Part shown: one piece after another, positions 1-8,033 of the stretch
Layout: each line of letters begins with the position of its first letter
How positions within the stretch are numbered: the stretch's first letter is position 1
NCBI RefSeq assembly: GCF_024753135.1
Contig: NZ_JANUGP010000005.1
Location: forward strand, 186,001-250,000
Reading direction: 5' to 3'
From: Streptomyces pyxinicus
GTDB lineage: Bacteria > Actinomycetota > Actinomycetes > Streptomycetales > Streptomycetaceae
DNA length: 64,000 nucleotides
The notes under the pieces: generated by a model
Seen by the model: only the letters and a program-made list of their open reading frames with translations
Told to the model about the DNA's origin: nothing
Databases searched by the model: none
Program-made: the position numbers and the translations under genes

Positions 1-1061
1 GTCCGCTTCTCCAGCTTGCCCTTGGCGTTCGGCGCCTCGTCCTCGACGTACGCGTCGAGCAGGAAGGCCAGCATGGTCCGGCCGACACCCGCCGCGGGCT
101 CGATGACGTACGGCGTCCAGCGCTCGCCGGCCTCCTGGTCGAAGTAGGAGAGGTCGGTGCCGGAGGCCTTGGAGTGCGCGCCGAGGTCGTAGTCCGTGCG
201 GTTGGCGACACCCTCCAGCTCGCCCCACTCGCTGCCGCCGAACTGGAAGCGGTACTCGATGTCGGCGGTGCGCTTGGAGTAGTGGGAGAGCTTCTCCTTC
301 GGGTGGTCGTACCAGCGCATGTTCTCCTCGCGGAGACCGAGGCCGGTGTACCAGCCCCAGCGCTGCTCCATCCAGTACTCCTGCCACTGCTCGTCCTCGC
401 CCGGCTTGACGAAGAACTCCATCTCCATCTGCTCGAACTCGCGGGTGCGGAAGATGAAGTTGCCGGGCGTGATCTCGTTGCGGAAGGACTTGCCCATCTG
501 CGCGATGCCGAACGGCGGCTTGCGACGCGAAGTGGTCTGCACCTGGGCGAAGTTGGTGAAGATGCCCTGGGCGGTCTCCGGGCGCAGGTAGGCGACGGAG
601 CCGCTGTCCTGGGTCGGGCCGAGGTGGGTGGAGAGCAGGCCGGAGAACTGCTTGGGCTCGGTGAACTGGCCCTTGTTGCCGCAGTTGGGGCAGTTGACGT
701 CGGCCAGGCCGTTCGCCGGGGCGTGGCCCTTCTTCTCCTCGTAGTGCTCTTCGAGGTGGTCCGCGCGGAACCGCTTGTGACAGGCGGTGCACTCGGTCAG
801 CGGGTCCGTGAAGGTGGCGACGTGACCGGAGGCGACCCAGACCTCGGGGGCCAGGATGACGGACGAGTCGATACCGACGACGTCCTCGCGCGACGTCACC
901 ATGTAGCGCCACCACTGGCGCTTGATGTTCTCCTTGAGCTCGACGCCCAGCGGTCCGTAGTCCCAGGCGGCACGCTGTCCGCCGTAGATCTCACTGCACG
1001 GGAAAACGAAGCCACGGCGCTTGCTCAGGCTGACGATGGTGTCGATCTTGTCGGCGGCCAC
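1..1061 (-). CDS. glyS: Glycyl-tRNA synthetase, N-terminal part (3' end outside window)
   Basis: Class II glycyl-tRNA synthetase, which charges tRNA-Gly with glycine in the cytoplasm. Translation from the GTG at 1061 gives [20 protein letters not shown], then [18 protein letters not shown], the N-terminal signature of the alpha2-type enzyme. About 353 codons lie in the window and the frame is open to its left edge; the family is usually about 460 residues. A zinc-binding pair is visible in the insertion: VNCPNCG (around 670-700) and TECTACHKR (around 775-800). A purine-rich GAAGAGAG lies just upstream of the GTG. The ATG at 1075 is in another frame. It is divergent from znuA. Identity is secure. 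Confidence 0.95.
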   Translation of the reverse strand, partial: MAADKIDTIVSLSKRRGFVFPCSEIYGGQRAAWDYGPLGVELKENIKRQWWRYMVTSREDVVGIDSSVILAPEVWVASGHVATFTDPLTECTACHKRFRADHLEEHYEEKKGHAPANGLADVNCPNCGNKGQFTEPKQFSGLLSTHLGPTQDSGSVAYLRPETAQGIFTNFAQVQTTSRRKPPFGIAQMGKSFRNEITPGNFIFRTREFEQMEMEFFVKPGEDEQWQEYWMEQRWGWYTGLGLREENMRWYDHPKEKLSHYSKRTADIEYRFQFGGSEWGELEGVANRTDYDLGAHSKASGTDLSYFDQEAGERWTPYVIEPAAGVGRTMLAFLLDAYVEDEAPNAKGKLEKR

Positions 1062-1185
1062 GGTGCTCTCTTCATTACGACGACGGGCGTTGAAGCGAGA
1101 TGCTTCCAGCGAATGATTCAGGTTACCGGCGGGGGCTCCCCCTCGACCAAATCGGCCCCTGCTCCGAAGCCTCCACGAGGCATTG

Positions 1186-1229
1186 TTGACAACCGTTTCC
1201 AACTTTGTTGAAAATGACTGTCATGAACG
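1186..1229 (+). promoter_or_regulatory. Probable znuA promoter with overlapping Zur box
   Basis: TTGACA at 1186-1191 is followed after 17-18 bases by TGAAAAT (1209-1215), a good sigma70-like pair. Transcription would begin near 1222-1223, that is at the ATG of znuA, so the transcript may be leaderless; no Shine-Dalgarno sequence precedes that ATG. TGAAAATGACTGTCA (1209-1223) resembles the actinobacterial Zur operator pattern TGAnAATGATTTTCA and covers both the -10 and the start. A repressor bound here would block initiation directly. The operator assignment rests on similarity and on the neighbouring zur gene. Confidence 0.7.
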
Positions 1230-2179
1230 TACGACGACGCCTGATATCCACGGCCGCCCTCGCCGCCGCCACCACGCTCGGTGCCGGCACCCTCACCGCC
1301 TGCTCCGGGGACAGCGCGGCCGCGGACAGCGGCAAGTTCGACGTCGTCGCGTCGTTCTATCCGCTGCAGTTCCTGGCCGAGCGGATCGGTGGCGGTCACG
1401 TCCACGTCACCGGTCTCACCTCCCCCGGCCAGGAACCGCACGACCTGGAGCTGAGCCCCAAGCAGATCGCCGGGCTCCAGGACGCCGACGCGGTCCTGTA
1501 CCTGAAGAACCTCCAGCCCTCCGTCGACGAGGCGGTGGCGCAGTCCTCGATCAGGACGAAGGTCGACGCGGCCGGCCTCACCACGCTGGAGGCGCACGGC
1601 AACGAGGTCGGCGGCCACGCGGCCGAGCACGACGACCACGAGGGCGAGGAGCACGGCGGCAAGGACCCGCACGTCTGGCTCGACCCGGTGCGCTACGCCC
1701 AGGTCGCCCAGGGCGTCGGCAAGGCCCTGGAGAAGGGCGACCCGAAGCACGCGGCGGACTACAAGAAGAACACCGCCGCCCTCGTGACCAGGCTCGACAG
1801 CCTGGACAAGCAGTTCAGGACCGGCCTGGCCGGCACCAGGAACAAGGTCTTCATCACCACCCACGCCGCCTTCGGCTACCTCGCCGAGCGCTACGGCCTG
1901 ACCGAGGAGGCCATCAACGGCCTCGACCCCGAGTCCGAGCCGAGCGCCGCCCGGGTCCGGGACCTGGAGAAGATGGCCAAGGCCGACGGCGTGACCACCG
2001 TCTTCTACGAGACCCTCGTCAGCGACAAGACCGCGAAGACCATCGCGAAGGACGCCGGCCTCACGACGGACGTCCTCGACCCGATCGAGGGCATCACCGA
2101 CAGGTCCCGCGGCAAGGACTACTTCGCCGTCCAGGAGGCCAACCTCAAGGCGCTCCAGAAGGCCCTGGGCGCCAAATGA
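1223..2179 (+). CDS. znuA: Zinc ABC transporter substrate-binding lipoprotein
   Basis: Extracellular zinc-binding lipoprotein that delivers Zn2+ to the ZnuBC importer. The 318-residue product starts MNVRRRLIS, with a hydrophobic signal segment ending in a lipobox LTAC (Cys27). Family zinc ligands are visible in PGQEPHDLELSP, DPHVWLDP and ITTHAAFGYLAERYG. A His/Asp/Glu-rich loop at about residues 125-147 (for example EHDDHEGEEH) is typical of zinc rather than manganese binders. An in-frame ATG at 1214 would add three residues, but the promoter geometry favours 1223. First gene of znuACB, with a Zur-like operator at its start, so expected to be repressed in zinc-replete cells. Confidence 0.93.
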   Translation: MNVRRRLISTAALAAATTLGAGTLTACSGDSAAADSGKFDVVASFYPLQFLAERIGGGHVHVTGLTSPGQEPHDLELSPKQIAGLQDADAVLYLKNLQPSVDEAVAQSSIRTKVDAAGLTTLEAHGNEVGGHAAEHDDHEGEEHGGKDPHVWLDPVRYAQVAQGVGKALEKGDPKHAADYKKNTAALVTRLDSLDKQFRTGLAGTRNKVFITTHAAFGYLAERYGLTEEAINGLDPESEPSAARVRDLEKMAKADGVTTVFYETLVSDKTAKTIAKDAGLTTDVLDPIEGITDRSRGKDYFAVQEANLKALQKALGAK

Positions 2180-2199
2180 CCGGCACGGAGGGCACGATC

Positions 2200-2967
2200 A
2201 TGGGCGAGCCCGTCATATCCCTGCGCCAGGTGACCGCCGAACTCGGCGCGCGTCCCGTCCTGCGCGGCATCGATCTCACCGTCGGCCGCGGCGAGGTCGT
2301 CGCGCTGCTCGGCGCCAACGGCTCCGGCAAGTCGACGGCCGTCCGCACGATCATCGGCCAGGTGCCGGTGACCTCGGGCACCGTAGAGCTGTTCGGCACC
2401 CCCCGCCGCTCCTTCCGCGACTGGGCGCGCGTCGGCTACGTACCGCAGCGCACCACCGCGGCCGGCGGGGTCCCGGCGACCGTCACCGAGATCGTGTCCT
2501 CCGGCCGGCTGGCCCGCACCCGCTTCGGCGTCTTCCGCAGGGCCGACCGGGAGGCCGTACGGGGGGCCCTGGAGCTGGTGGGCATGGCCGACCGCGCCAA
2601 GGACTCGGTGACCGCGCTCTCCGGCGGCCAGCACCAGCGGGTGCTGATCGCCCGCGCGCTGGTCGCCGAACCCGAACTGCTGATCATGGACGAGCCGATG
2701 GCGGGCGTCGACCTGGCCAGCCAGGAGGTGCTGGCGCGCACGCTGGAGCAGCAGGTCGCGGCCGGTACGACGGTCCTGCTGGTGCTGCACGAACTGGGCC
2801 CCCTGGAGCCGCTGATCGACCGGGCGGTCGTCCTGCGCGACGGCTGCGTCCTGCACGACGGCCCGCCCCCGCGCGCCGTCGGCCAGCACGCGCTGCCCGG
2901 CCACGACCACGTACACCCGCACGCGCCGACGGGCGCCGAACCGATCCGCACGGGACTGCTGAGCTGA
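2200..2967 (+). CDS. znuC: Zinc ABC transporter ATP-binding protein
   Basis: Cytoplasmic ATPase of the zinc importer. 255 residues with Walker A GANGSGKST (about residue 38), signature LSGGQHQR (about 141) and Walker B LLIMDEP (about 161). The C-terminus is His-rich (GQHALPGHDHVHPHAP), common in zinc-importer ATPases. Two starts are possible: ATG 2176, overlapping the znuA stop by four bases, or ATG 2200, seven bases after GGAGGG (2187-2192). The latter is chosen for its ribosome-binding site and because the ABC domain begins right after it. It overlaps znuB by one base, so coupled translation is likely. Confidence 0.93.
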   Translation: MGEPVISLRQVTAELGARPVLRGIDLTVGRGEVVALLGANGSGKSTAVRTIIGQVPVTSGTVELFGTPRRSFRDWARVGYVPQRTTAAGGVPATVTEIVSSGRLARTRFGVFRRADREAVRGALELVGMADRAKDSVTALSGGQHQRVLIARALVAEPELLIMDEPMAGVDLASQEVLARTLEQQVAAGTTVLLVLHELGPLEPLIDRAVVLRDGCVLHDGPPPRAVGQHALPGHDHVHPHAPTGAEPIRTGLLS

Positions 2968-3869
2968 TGGAATTCCTGAACTACGCCTTCATGCAACGGG
3001 CGTTGCTGGCCGCCGTGCTGGTCGGCATCACCGCGCCCGCCGTCGGCATCTACCTGGTCCAGCGCCGCCAGGCCCTGATGGGCGACGGCATCGGACACGT
3101 GGCCATGACCGGCGTCGGCCTCGGCTTCCTGCTCTCCACCTCCCCGGTGTGGATGGCGACGGCCGTCTCGGTCGTCGGCGCGGTCCTGATGGAGCTGATC
3201 CGCTGGTACGGCAGGACGCGCGGCGACATCGCCCTCGCCATGCTCTTCTACGGCGGTATGGCAGGCGGCGTGATGCTGATCAACCTGGCGCCGGGCGGCT
3301 CCAACGCCAACCTGACCTCGTACCTGTTCGGCTCCCTCTCCACGGTGTCCGAGTCCGACGTGACGGCGATCTGCGTGCTGGCCGCGTTCGTGCTGCTCGT
3401 CACGCTGGGCCTGCGCCGCCAGCTCTTCGCCGTCAGCCAGGACGAGGAGTTCGCCCGGGTCACCGGCCTGCCGGTGCGCGCCCTGAACCTGCTGACGGCG
3501 GTCACGGCGGCGGTGACGGTCACGGTCGCGATGCGCGTGGTCGGCCTGCTCCTGGTCTCCGCCCTGATGGTGGTGCCCGTGGCGGCGGCCCAGCAGCTCA
3601 CCCGGAGTTTCGCGGCGACCTTCGCGATCGCCGTGGCGCTCGGGGTGGCGGTGACCGTCGGCGGCACCGTCACGTCGTACTACCAGGACGTACCGCCCGG
3701 CGCGACGATCGTCCTGCTGACCATCGCCGCGTTCGTCGCGCTCACGGCCGCGGCCACCCCGCTGGCCCGCCGACGCGCCCGTACGGCGGCCTCGGCACGG
3801 TCCGCCGGAGACCCGGCGGAGTGCTCGATTCCGGCCACCCGGGGAGCCGGGGACGAGGCCGGCGTCTGA
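2967..3869 (+). CDS. znuB: Zinc ABC transporter permease
   Basis: Integral membrane permease of the ZnuABC importer (ABC-3 family), 300 residues with about eight hydrophobic segments. The family motif region QRRQALMGDGIGHVAMTGVG (about residues 31-50) is present. The last 40 residues are hydrophilic and Arg/Ala-rich (LARRRARTAASARSAG), probably a cytoplasmic tail. The start ATG overlaps the TGA of znuC (TGATG), giving a tight znuACB operon. Position and partners support zinc; manganese or iron permeases of the same family cannot be excluded from this gene alone. Confidence 0.92.
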   Translation: MEFLNYAFMQRALLAAVLVGITAPAVGIYLVQRRQALMGDGIGHVAMTGVGLGFLLSTSPVWMATAVSVVGAVLMELIRWYGRTRGDIALAMLFYGGMAGGVMLINLAPGGSNANLTSYLFGSLSTVSESDVTAICVLAAFVLLVTLGLRRQLFAVSQDEEFARVTGLPVRALNLLTAVTAAVTVTVAMRVVGLLLVSALMVVPVAAAQQLTRSFAATFAIAVALGVAVTVGGTVTSYYQDVPPGATIVLLTIAAFVALTAAATPLARRRARTAASARSAGDPAECSIPATRGAGDEAGV

Positions 3870-3930
3870 CCGCGCCCCGACCGGGCTGGCAGAATGGCCC
3901 GGGCAGACGCCAGACGTGAGGAGACAACCG

Positions 3931-4347
3931 GTGACGACCGCTGGACCGCCCGTGAAGGGCCGCTCGACCCGGCAGCGGGCAGCCGTGGCGGCGGCCCTGG
4001 ACGAGGTCGACGAGTTCCGCAGCGCGCAGGAACTGCACGACATGCTCAAGCACAAGGGCGACTCGGTCGGCCTGACCACGGTCTACCGCACCCTCCAGTC
4101 CCTCGCCGACGCCGGCGAGGTGGACGTCCTGCGCACCTCCGAGGGCGAGTCCGTCTACCGCCGCTGCTCCTCCGAGGAACACCACCACCACCTGGTCTGC
4201 CGCGCCTGCGGCAAGGCCGTCGAGGTCGAGGGCCCGGCGGTGGAGAAGTGGGCCGAGGCGATCGCGGCGGAACACGGCTACGTGAACGTGGCCCACACCG
4301 TGGAGATCTTCGGCACCTGCGCGGACTGCGCGGCGAACGCGTCGTAA
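3931..4347 (+). CDS. zur: Zinc uptake regulator, Fur family
   Basis: Zinc-sensing Fur-family repressor of 138 residues. The N-terminal winged helix contains TRQRAAVAAALDEVDEFRSA and the recognition region GLTTVYRTLQSL. The dimerisation half carries EEHHHHLVC, then CRAC and CADC, the four-Cys structural zinc site typical of Zur/Fur. GTG 3931 is preferred because AGGAG lies seven bases before it; a GTG at 3916 would read through that ribosome-binding site. It sits 61 bases after znuB and probably represses znuACB through the box at 1209-1223. Fur or Nur are alternatives, but the zinc-importer context argues for Zur. Confidence 0.92.
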   Translation: MTTAGPPVKGRSTRQRAAVAAALDEVDEFRSAQELHDMLKHKGDSVGLTTVYRTLQSLADAGEVDVLRTSEGESVYRRCSSEEHHHHLVCRACGKAVEVEGPAVEKWAEAIAAEHGYVNVAHTVEIFGTCADCAANAS

Positions 4348-4366
4348 CCCTCAAGACCCGCCGGCG

Positions 4367-4909
4367 CTAGCAGCGGGTGAGGTGGCGGTCCAGGATCTCC
4401 CGCAGCCGTCCCTCGTCCGCCGCGTCGGCGAGCCCGGACTTGGGGAGCATCGTGAAGCCGGTGGCGTTCTTGTCGTCGCTCAGCAGGACGAACACCCGGG
4501 GCGTCTCCCGGTAGCGGGGCTGCGCGGCCCAGTCGACGGAGGCGGTGGTGTGCTCGGTGACGACGGAGACCCCCTCCTCCGTCACCGTCACCCGGAACTC
4601 GCCCTGCCGTTCCGCGAGCCGCATGAAGGCGCGGGCCTGCAACCACGGGGCGAGCGGCACGATGACGGCCACCGCGGCCGCTCCCGCCAGCAGGCCCGGT
4701 GACAGCGAGTCCGCGCCGCTCGCGACGGCCAGCACTTCCCCGACGACGATCAACCCGACGGCGACCGGCGACCACCACTGCACCCACCCGGCCCGGCTCA
4801 CCCGCAACCGGGCCCGCAGAGCCGAGGTGAGGTCGGCCACCTCCGGCCGGTATCTCAGTTCCACCACGTCCCGCACGGCATCCCGCCCCCTGTTCATGTC
4901 CATGACCAT
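4367..4909 (-). CDS. YcxB-like membrane protein
   Basis: 180-residue protein with a short N-terminal cytoplasmic segment, two hydrophobic stretches (WWSPVAVGLIVVGEVLAVAS and LLAGAAAVAVIVPLAPWLQA), and a soluble C-terminal half with FRVTVTEEGVSVVTEHTTAS. That layout, a two-helix anchor followed by a PH-like beta domain, matches the YcxB-like family, whose function is not known. Three in-frame ATGs lie within the first five codons (4909, 4903, 4897) and none has a clear ribosome-binding site, so the start is uncertain by a few residues. It converges with zur; no partner is evident. Confidence 0.7.
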   Translation of the reverse strand: MVMDMNRGRDAVRDVVELRYRPEVADLTSALRARLRVSRAGWVQWWSPVAVGLIVVGEVLAVASGADSLSPGLLAGAAAVAVIVPLAPWLQARAFMRLAERQGEFRVTVTEEGVSVVTEHTTASVDWAAQPRYRETPRVFVLLSDDKNATGFTMLPKSGLADAADEGRLREILDRHLTRC

Positions 4910-4987
4910 GAGGCGGGATCGTACCCGGGACGACCGCCCGGTGGATCATCACCCGGGACCTCTGCGGGAGGGCTTCGTGGGCCCGCG

Positions 4988-6103
4988 TCAGGCGGCGGTG
5001 CCGTTCTTCGGGATGCCCAGCCGGTCGGCGAACCAGTCGCCGGCGAGGGTGTGCTTCTCGTAGGTGTGGTTGTAGAGGCAGTGGTCGCCGTCCGGCCATT
5101 CGACGAGCGTGCGGTCCGCGGAGCCCGCGTGGTCGTGCAGGCGGCGCGCGCTGTCGACGAGGAAGACGCGGTCGGGTGTGCCGTGCAGGACCAGCAGCGG
5201 GCAGGCGAGTTGGGACAGCAGCCCGGGTGACAGGACCAGCCGGCGCAGCGCCGCGACCGCGGGGGCGGGTTCCCGGGTGCCGTAGAGGAGCTGGACCTTG
5301 GAGGCGAACCGCGGGTAGCGGTCGAGTAGCTCGGCGGGGCGGTCGGTGCCTCCGGTCACGCAGACCGCGTCGACGCGGGGGTCGCGTGCAGCCGTACGGG
5401 CGGCGAGGTAGCCGCCGAAACTGTTGCCCCAGACGCCGACGCGGTCGCCGAGCAGGGGGTGCTCGCGCGCGTAGGTGACGAAGCGGCCCAGTGCGGCTAC
5501 GACGTCGTCGGGATCGTCGGGACGCATGTGCAGGCCGCCGAAGAGTCTCGTCTCGCCCTGGCCGGGGCCGTCGAGGAGGAGGACGGCCAGGCCGCGCCGG
5601 ACCAACTCCCGTGCCGCCGTGTCGTATTCCTCGCGCCAGCCGTCGAATCCCCCGAACAGCAGGACGGTCGGCGGTCGGCGTACTCCTGCGGGGCGGTGCA
5701 GCCAGGCGGTCAGCGTGCCGCCGCGGTGCGGGAGGGCGACGTGCTCCAGTGGCGGGTCGGCGAGGGCGCCGGCGGCGCCGTAGGTGTCGATCAGCTGCCG
5801 GTACATGGCCCGCTTGCGCGGATCGGAGTCGGGCAGGGGGACCTGGCCGAAGCGGTAGCACGCGGAGGCTCGCCGGAACCAGCCGAGCGCGGAGTGCCGG
5901 TGGCCCGCGGCCAGCGCCGTGCGGGCCCTCCTGGTGTTGTCCGCGCCCAGTGCTGCCGCCGCGTCGGCCCAGTCGGTGCCGGTGTCGACCACGGTGTACA
6001 GGGCGGTGGCGTCCGCGTGGTCCATGCCGTTTCCGATGAGGCGCTGCCAGGGCATGGCGCGTTTGTGCGCCGCCGCGGCCTTGCGCCACAGGGGCTCGCT
6101 CAC
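4988..6103 (-). CDS. Alpha/beta hydrolase
   Basis: 371-residue serine hydrolase with the nucleophile elbow GNSFGG (Ser about 228), LLVLHGTPDRVF for the acid residue, and GDHCLYNH for the catalytic His (about 341). The helical N-terminal cap of about 110 residues before the core HLTAW/VLLFGGFDGW region resembles the FrsA/2,6-dihydroxypseudooxynicotine-hydrolase branch, which cleaves C-C or ester bonds in aromatic or acyl substrates. The GTG start overlaps the stop of the upstream monooxygenase by four bases (GTGA), so the two are translationally coupled and probably act in sequence. The substrate cannot be read from the sequence. Confidence 0.82.
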   Translation of the reverse strand: MSEPLWRKAAAAHKRAMPWQRLIGNGMDHADATALYTVVDTGTDWADAAAALGADNTRRARTALAAGHRHSALGWFRRASACYRFGQVPLPDSDPRKRAMYRQLIDTYGAAGALADPPLEHVALPHRGGTLTAWLHRPAGVRRPPTVLLFGGFDGWREEYDTAARELVRRGLAVLLLDGPGQGETRLFGGLHMRPDDPDDVVAALGRFVTYAREHPLLGDRVGVWGNSFGGYLAARTAARDPRVDAVCVTGGTDRPAELLDRYPRFASKVQLLYGTREPAPAVAALRRLVLSPGLLSQLACPLLVLHGTPDRVFLVDSARRLHDHAGSADRTLVEWPDGDHCLYNHTYEKHTLAGDWFADRLGIPKNGTAA

Positions 6104-7686
6104 GAGGCCACCAGGCCGACGCGGTCGCGGAGTTCGTGGACCAGGGACGGCAGGTCCTGACGGGCGCGGGCGGTGCCGAAGACGTAGAAGTCGGGGCGGA
6201 TCAGCACGGCTTCGGCGTCGATGGCGTCGAACCAGCGGCTGTAGGTGAGGTCCAGGTCGACGGCTGCCTGAGATGAGCGCACGCCGGCCGGGGTGACGTG
6301 CGCGTGCCGCACGCCCAGGGCGGCCAGCGTGGCGCGCTGGGTGTCGTCGAGGATCGACAGGGTGTCCGCGCGGCGGGTCAGCAGGGTCCATCCGCCGCCG
6401 AGGACGTCGTCGGCCAGGCCGGTCCGGCCGGAGCGGGCCAGCCGGCCCTGGACGCCGAGGCGCCCCACGACGTCGGTGCTCGCCCCGCCCGCCAGCACGC
6501 CGGAGGTCAGCCAGGGGAACGGCGGGGGTGGCGGCACCCGTCCGGACAGGAACGCCTCGTCCCTGGCGGCGGCCTGGTCCGGGTCGGTGAGGCACACGAC
6601 CTTGCCCAGCTCGATGGCCGTGCGGATGATCCGCTCCACGTGCGGGCGGCGTTCCTCGGTGTAGGTGTCGAGGAGGGTGTCGGGTGCCCGGCCGCGCAGC
6701 ACCAGGTCCAGTTTCCAGGACAGGTTCGCCGCGTCGCGCACCCCGGCGCACATGCCCTGCCCGAGAAAGGGCGGCATCAGATGGCCGGCGTCTCCGGTCA
6801 GCAGGACCCGGCGGTCGCGGAAGGACCGCGCCAGCAGGGACCGGAAGGTGTACACGGTGCTGCGAATGACGTCGGCGTTCTCCGGCGTCACCCCCCAGCG
6901 GGACAGCAGCTCGAAGGCGCGTGCCCGCGTGGTCATCTCCTCGGGGCGCTCGCCGGGCAGGAGCATGAACTCCCAGCGGGCGTGCTCGCGTCCCAGCCAC
7001 CGGAACGGGGAGGCGGGGCGGGCGGGATCGCAGATCTGACCGGCTTCCGGCATGTCGATGACCAGGTCCGGATCGTGCGGGCGGACATCGAGGACGAGCC
7101 AGTCCTCGGCGAAGCCGAAGTCCTCCCAGTCGATGCCCGCGGCGGTGCGGGTGAAGGAGGCCGCGCCGTCCGCGCCGATCACCCACCGGGCGGTGACGGT
7201 GCGCTCCGCGCCCGTCGGCAGCCAGGTGCCGCCTTCGGCGACGCCCTGGCGCAGGGTGATCTCGACGTGGCCGGCGTGCTGGATGAGGGCGACCGCCTCC
7301 CAGCCCTGGTGCACCGCCACGCCGGGCTGCCGGGCGACGGCGGCCCGCAGGGCGTCCTCCAGGTACGGCTGGTACATGAGGTAGTCCGACTTCCAGCCCG
7401 AGGGGGTCGGCGCGTCCCAGTCCATGTGCAGCAGCAGCTTGCCCTCGCCGTTGAACCAGTCGTAGCGGGGGACCGGGATGGCCCGGCGCTCGAACTCCTC
7501 GGCCACGCCCAGTCCTTGGAAGACGCGCATGATCTCGTGGTCCACGTGACCGGCGCGGGGCAGTGGATAGACGGAGGGCCAGCGTTCGAAGACACCGACG
7601 GTGTGGCCGGCCCGCCCCAGCAGCGCGGCACCGACCTGCCCGACCGGGCCGAACCCGATCTGCACGACATCGAAATCGGGTTCCAC
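6100..7686 (-). CDS. FAD-dependent aromatic-ring monooxygenase (MhpA-like)
   Basis: 528-residue class A flavoprotein monooxygenase. The FAD-binding Rossmann motif near the N-terminus is GFGPVG, the DG motif is GADGAASFTR, and the second FAD motif is LLTGDAGHLMPP (about residue 295). A thioredoxin-like C-terminal domain is suggested by WTLLTRRADTLSIL. It resembles 3-(3-hydroxyphenyl)propionate hydroxylase and polyketide hydroxylases, which oxygenate a phenol ring using NAD(P)H. GTG 7686 is chosen because GGAGG (7692-7696 on the complement) precedes it by five bases; longer starts would add a low-complexity leader. First gene of a two-gene operon with the hydrolase, suggesting hydroxylation followed by cleavage. 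Confidence 0.85.
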   Translation of the reverse strand: MEPDFDVVQIGFGPVGQVGAALLGRAGHTVGVFERWPSVYPLPRAGHVDHEIMRVFQGLGVAEEFERRAIPVPRYDWFNGEGKLLLHMDWDAPTPSGWKSDYLMYQPYLEDALRAAVARQPGVAVHQGWEAVALIQHAGHVEITLRQGVAEGGTWLPTGAERTVTARWVIGADGAASFTRTAAGIDWEDFGFAEDWLVLDVRPHDPDLVIDMPEAGQICDPARPASPFRWLGREHARWEFMLLPGERPEEMTTRARAFELLSRWGVTPENADVIRSTVYTFRSLLARSFRDRRVLLTGDAGHLMPPFLGQGMCAGVRDAANLSWKLDLVLRGRAPDTLLDTYTEERRPHVERIIRTAIELGKVVCLTDPDQAAARDEAFLSGRVPPPPPFPWLTSGVLAGGASTDVVGRLGVQGRLARSGRTGLADDVLGGGWTLLTRRADTLSILDDTQRATLAALGVRHAHVTPAGVRSSQAAVDLDLTYSRWFDAIDAEAVLIRPDFYVFGTARARQDLPSLVHELRDRVGLVAS

Positions 7687-7836
7687 CGGGACCTCCGGAG
7701 TGGCACCTGTGGCACACAGGCGGATGGACGAGACGGCCGGCCTCGACGCCGACAGTGACCTGATTATTGAGTCACCTGTCCTGCATGACAAGAGTCCGGA
7801 CCACCACAACCGGACAGCGGGGCCGTAACGGCGGAC

Positions 7837-7873
7837 GGCGTGGCCGTACCGCGACTTCCGGTACGGCCACGCC
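7837..7873 (-). terminator. 14-bp hairpin, probable terminator
   Basis: Perfect inverted repeat: GGCGTGGCCGTACC (7837-7850) pairs with 7860-7873 around a nine-base loop. It lies downstream of the minus-strand exporter gene ending at 8034 and upstream of the monooxygenase. There is no strong U-run, as is usual for Streptomyces terminators. Confidence 0.65.
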
Positions 7874-7876
7874 CTT

Positions 7877-7905
7877 CTCTCGCGGTCCGCTCATCGCCGC
7901 GAGAG
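7877..7905 (-). terminator. 9-bp hairpin next to the previous one
   Basis: CTCTCGCGG (7877-7885) pairs with CCGCGAGAG (7897-7905), loop of 11 bases. Together with the hairpin at 7837-7873 it forms a tandem terminator-like structure for the exporter transcript. Confidence 0.5.
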
Positions 7906-8033
7906 GCGGCTCGCCGGTGCGGTCCCGTCCCCACGGGCTCCGGCGGGCCGGCCGCGTCCACTACGGGACGCGGCGTCCTGCCCCCGCCCGCCCGTCCGGG
8001 AACCCGGAGGAGCGGACAGAGAGGTCAGGGAGA

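Larger units (their letters stand above)
7687..8033. other. Intergenic region with two hairpins
   Basis: No gene is seen in these 347 bases. The part next to the monooxygenase is relatively AT-rich (GATTATTGAGTCA near 7761) and probably carries its promoter. The middle holds two inverted repeats (entered separately) that would end transcription from the membrane exporter gene. The rest is GC-rich without a recognisable signal. Confidence 0.6.

Noticed and set aside
1183..2967. A 594-codon open frame spanning znuA and znuC
   Set aside because: The first half is an out-of-frame reading of znuA, rich in Arg/Pro; only the part from 2200 encodes the ATPase.
2436..4079. 547-codon minus-strand frame across the znu operon
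   Set aside because: Low-complexity Arg/Gln/His-rich translation antisense to three well-supported genes; a result of high GC.
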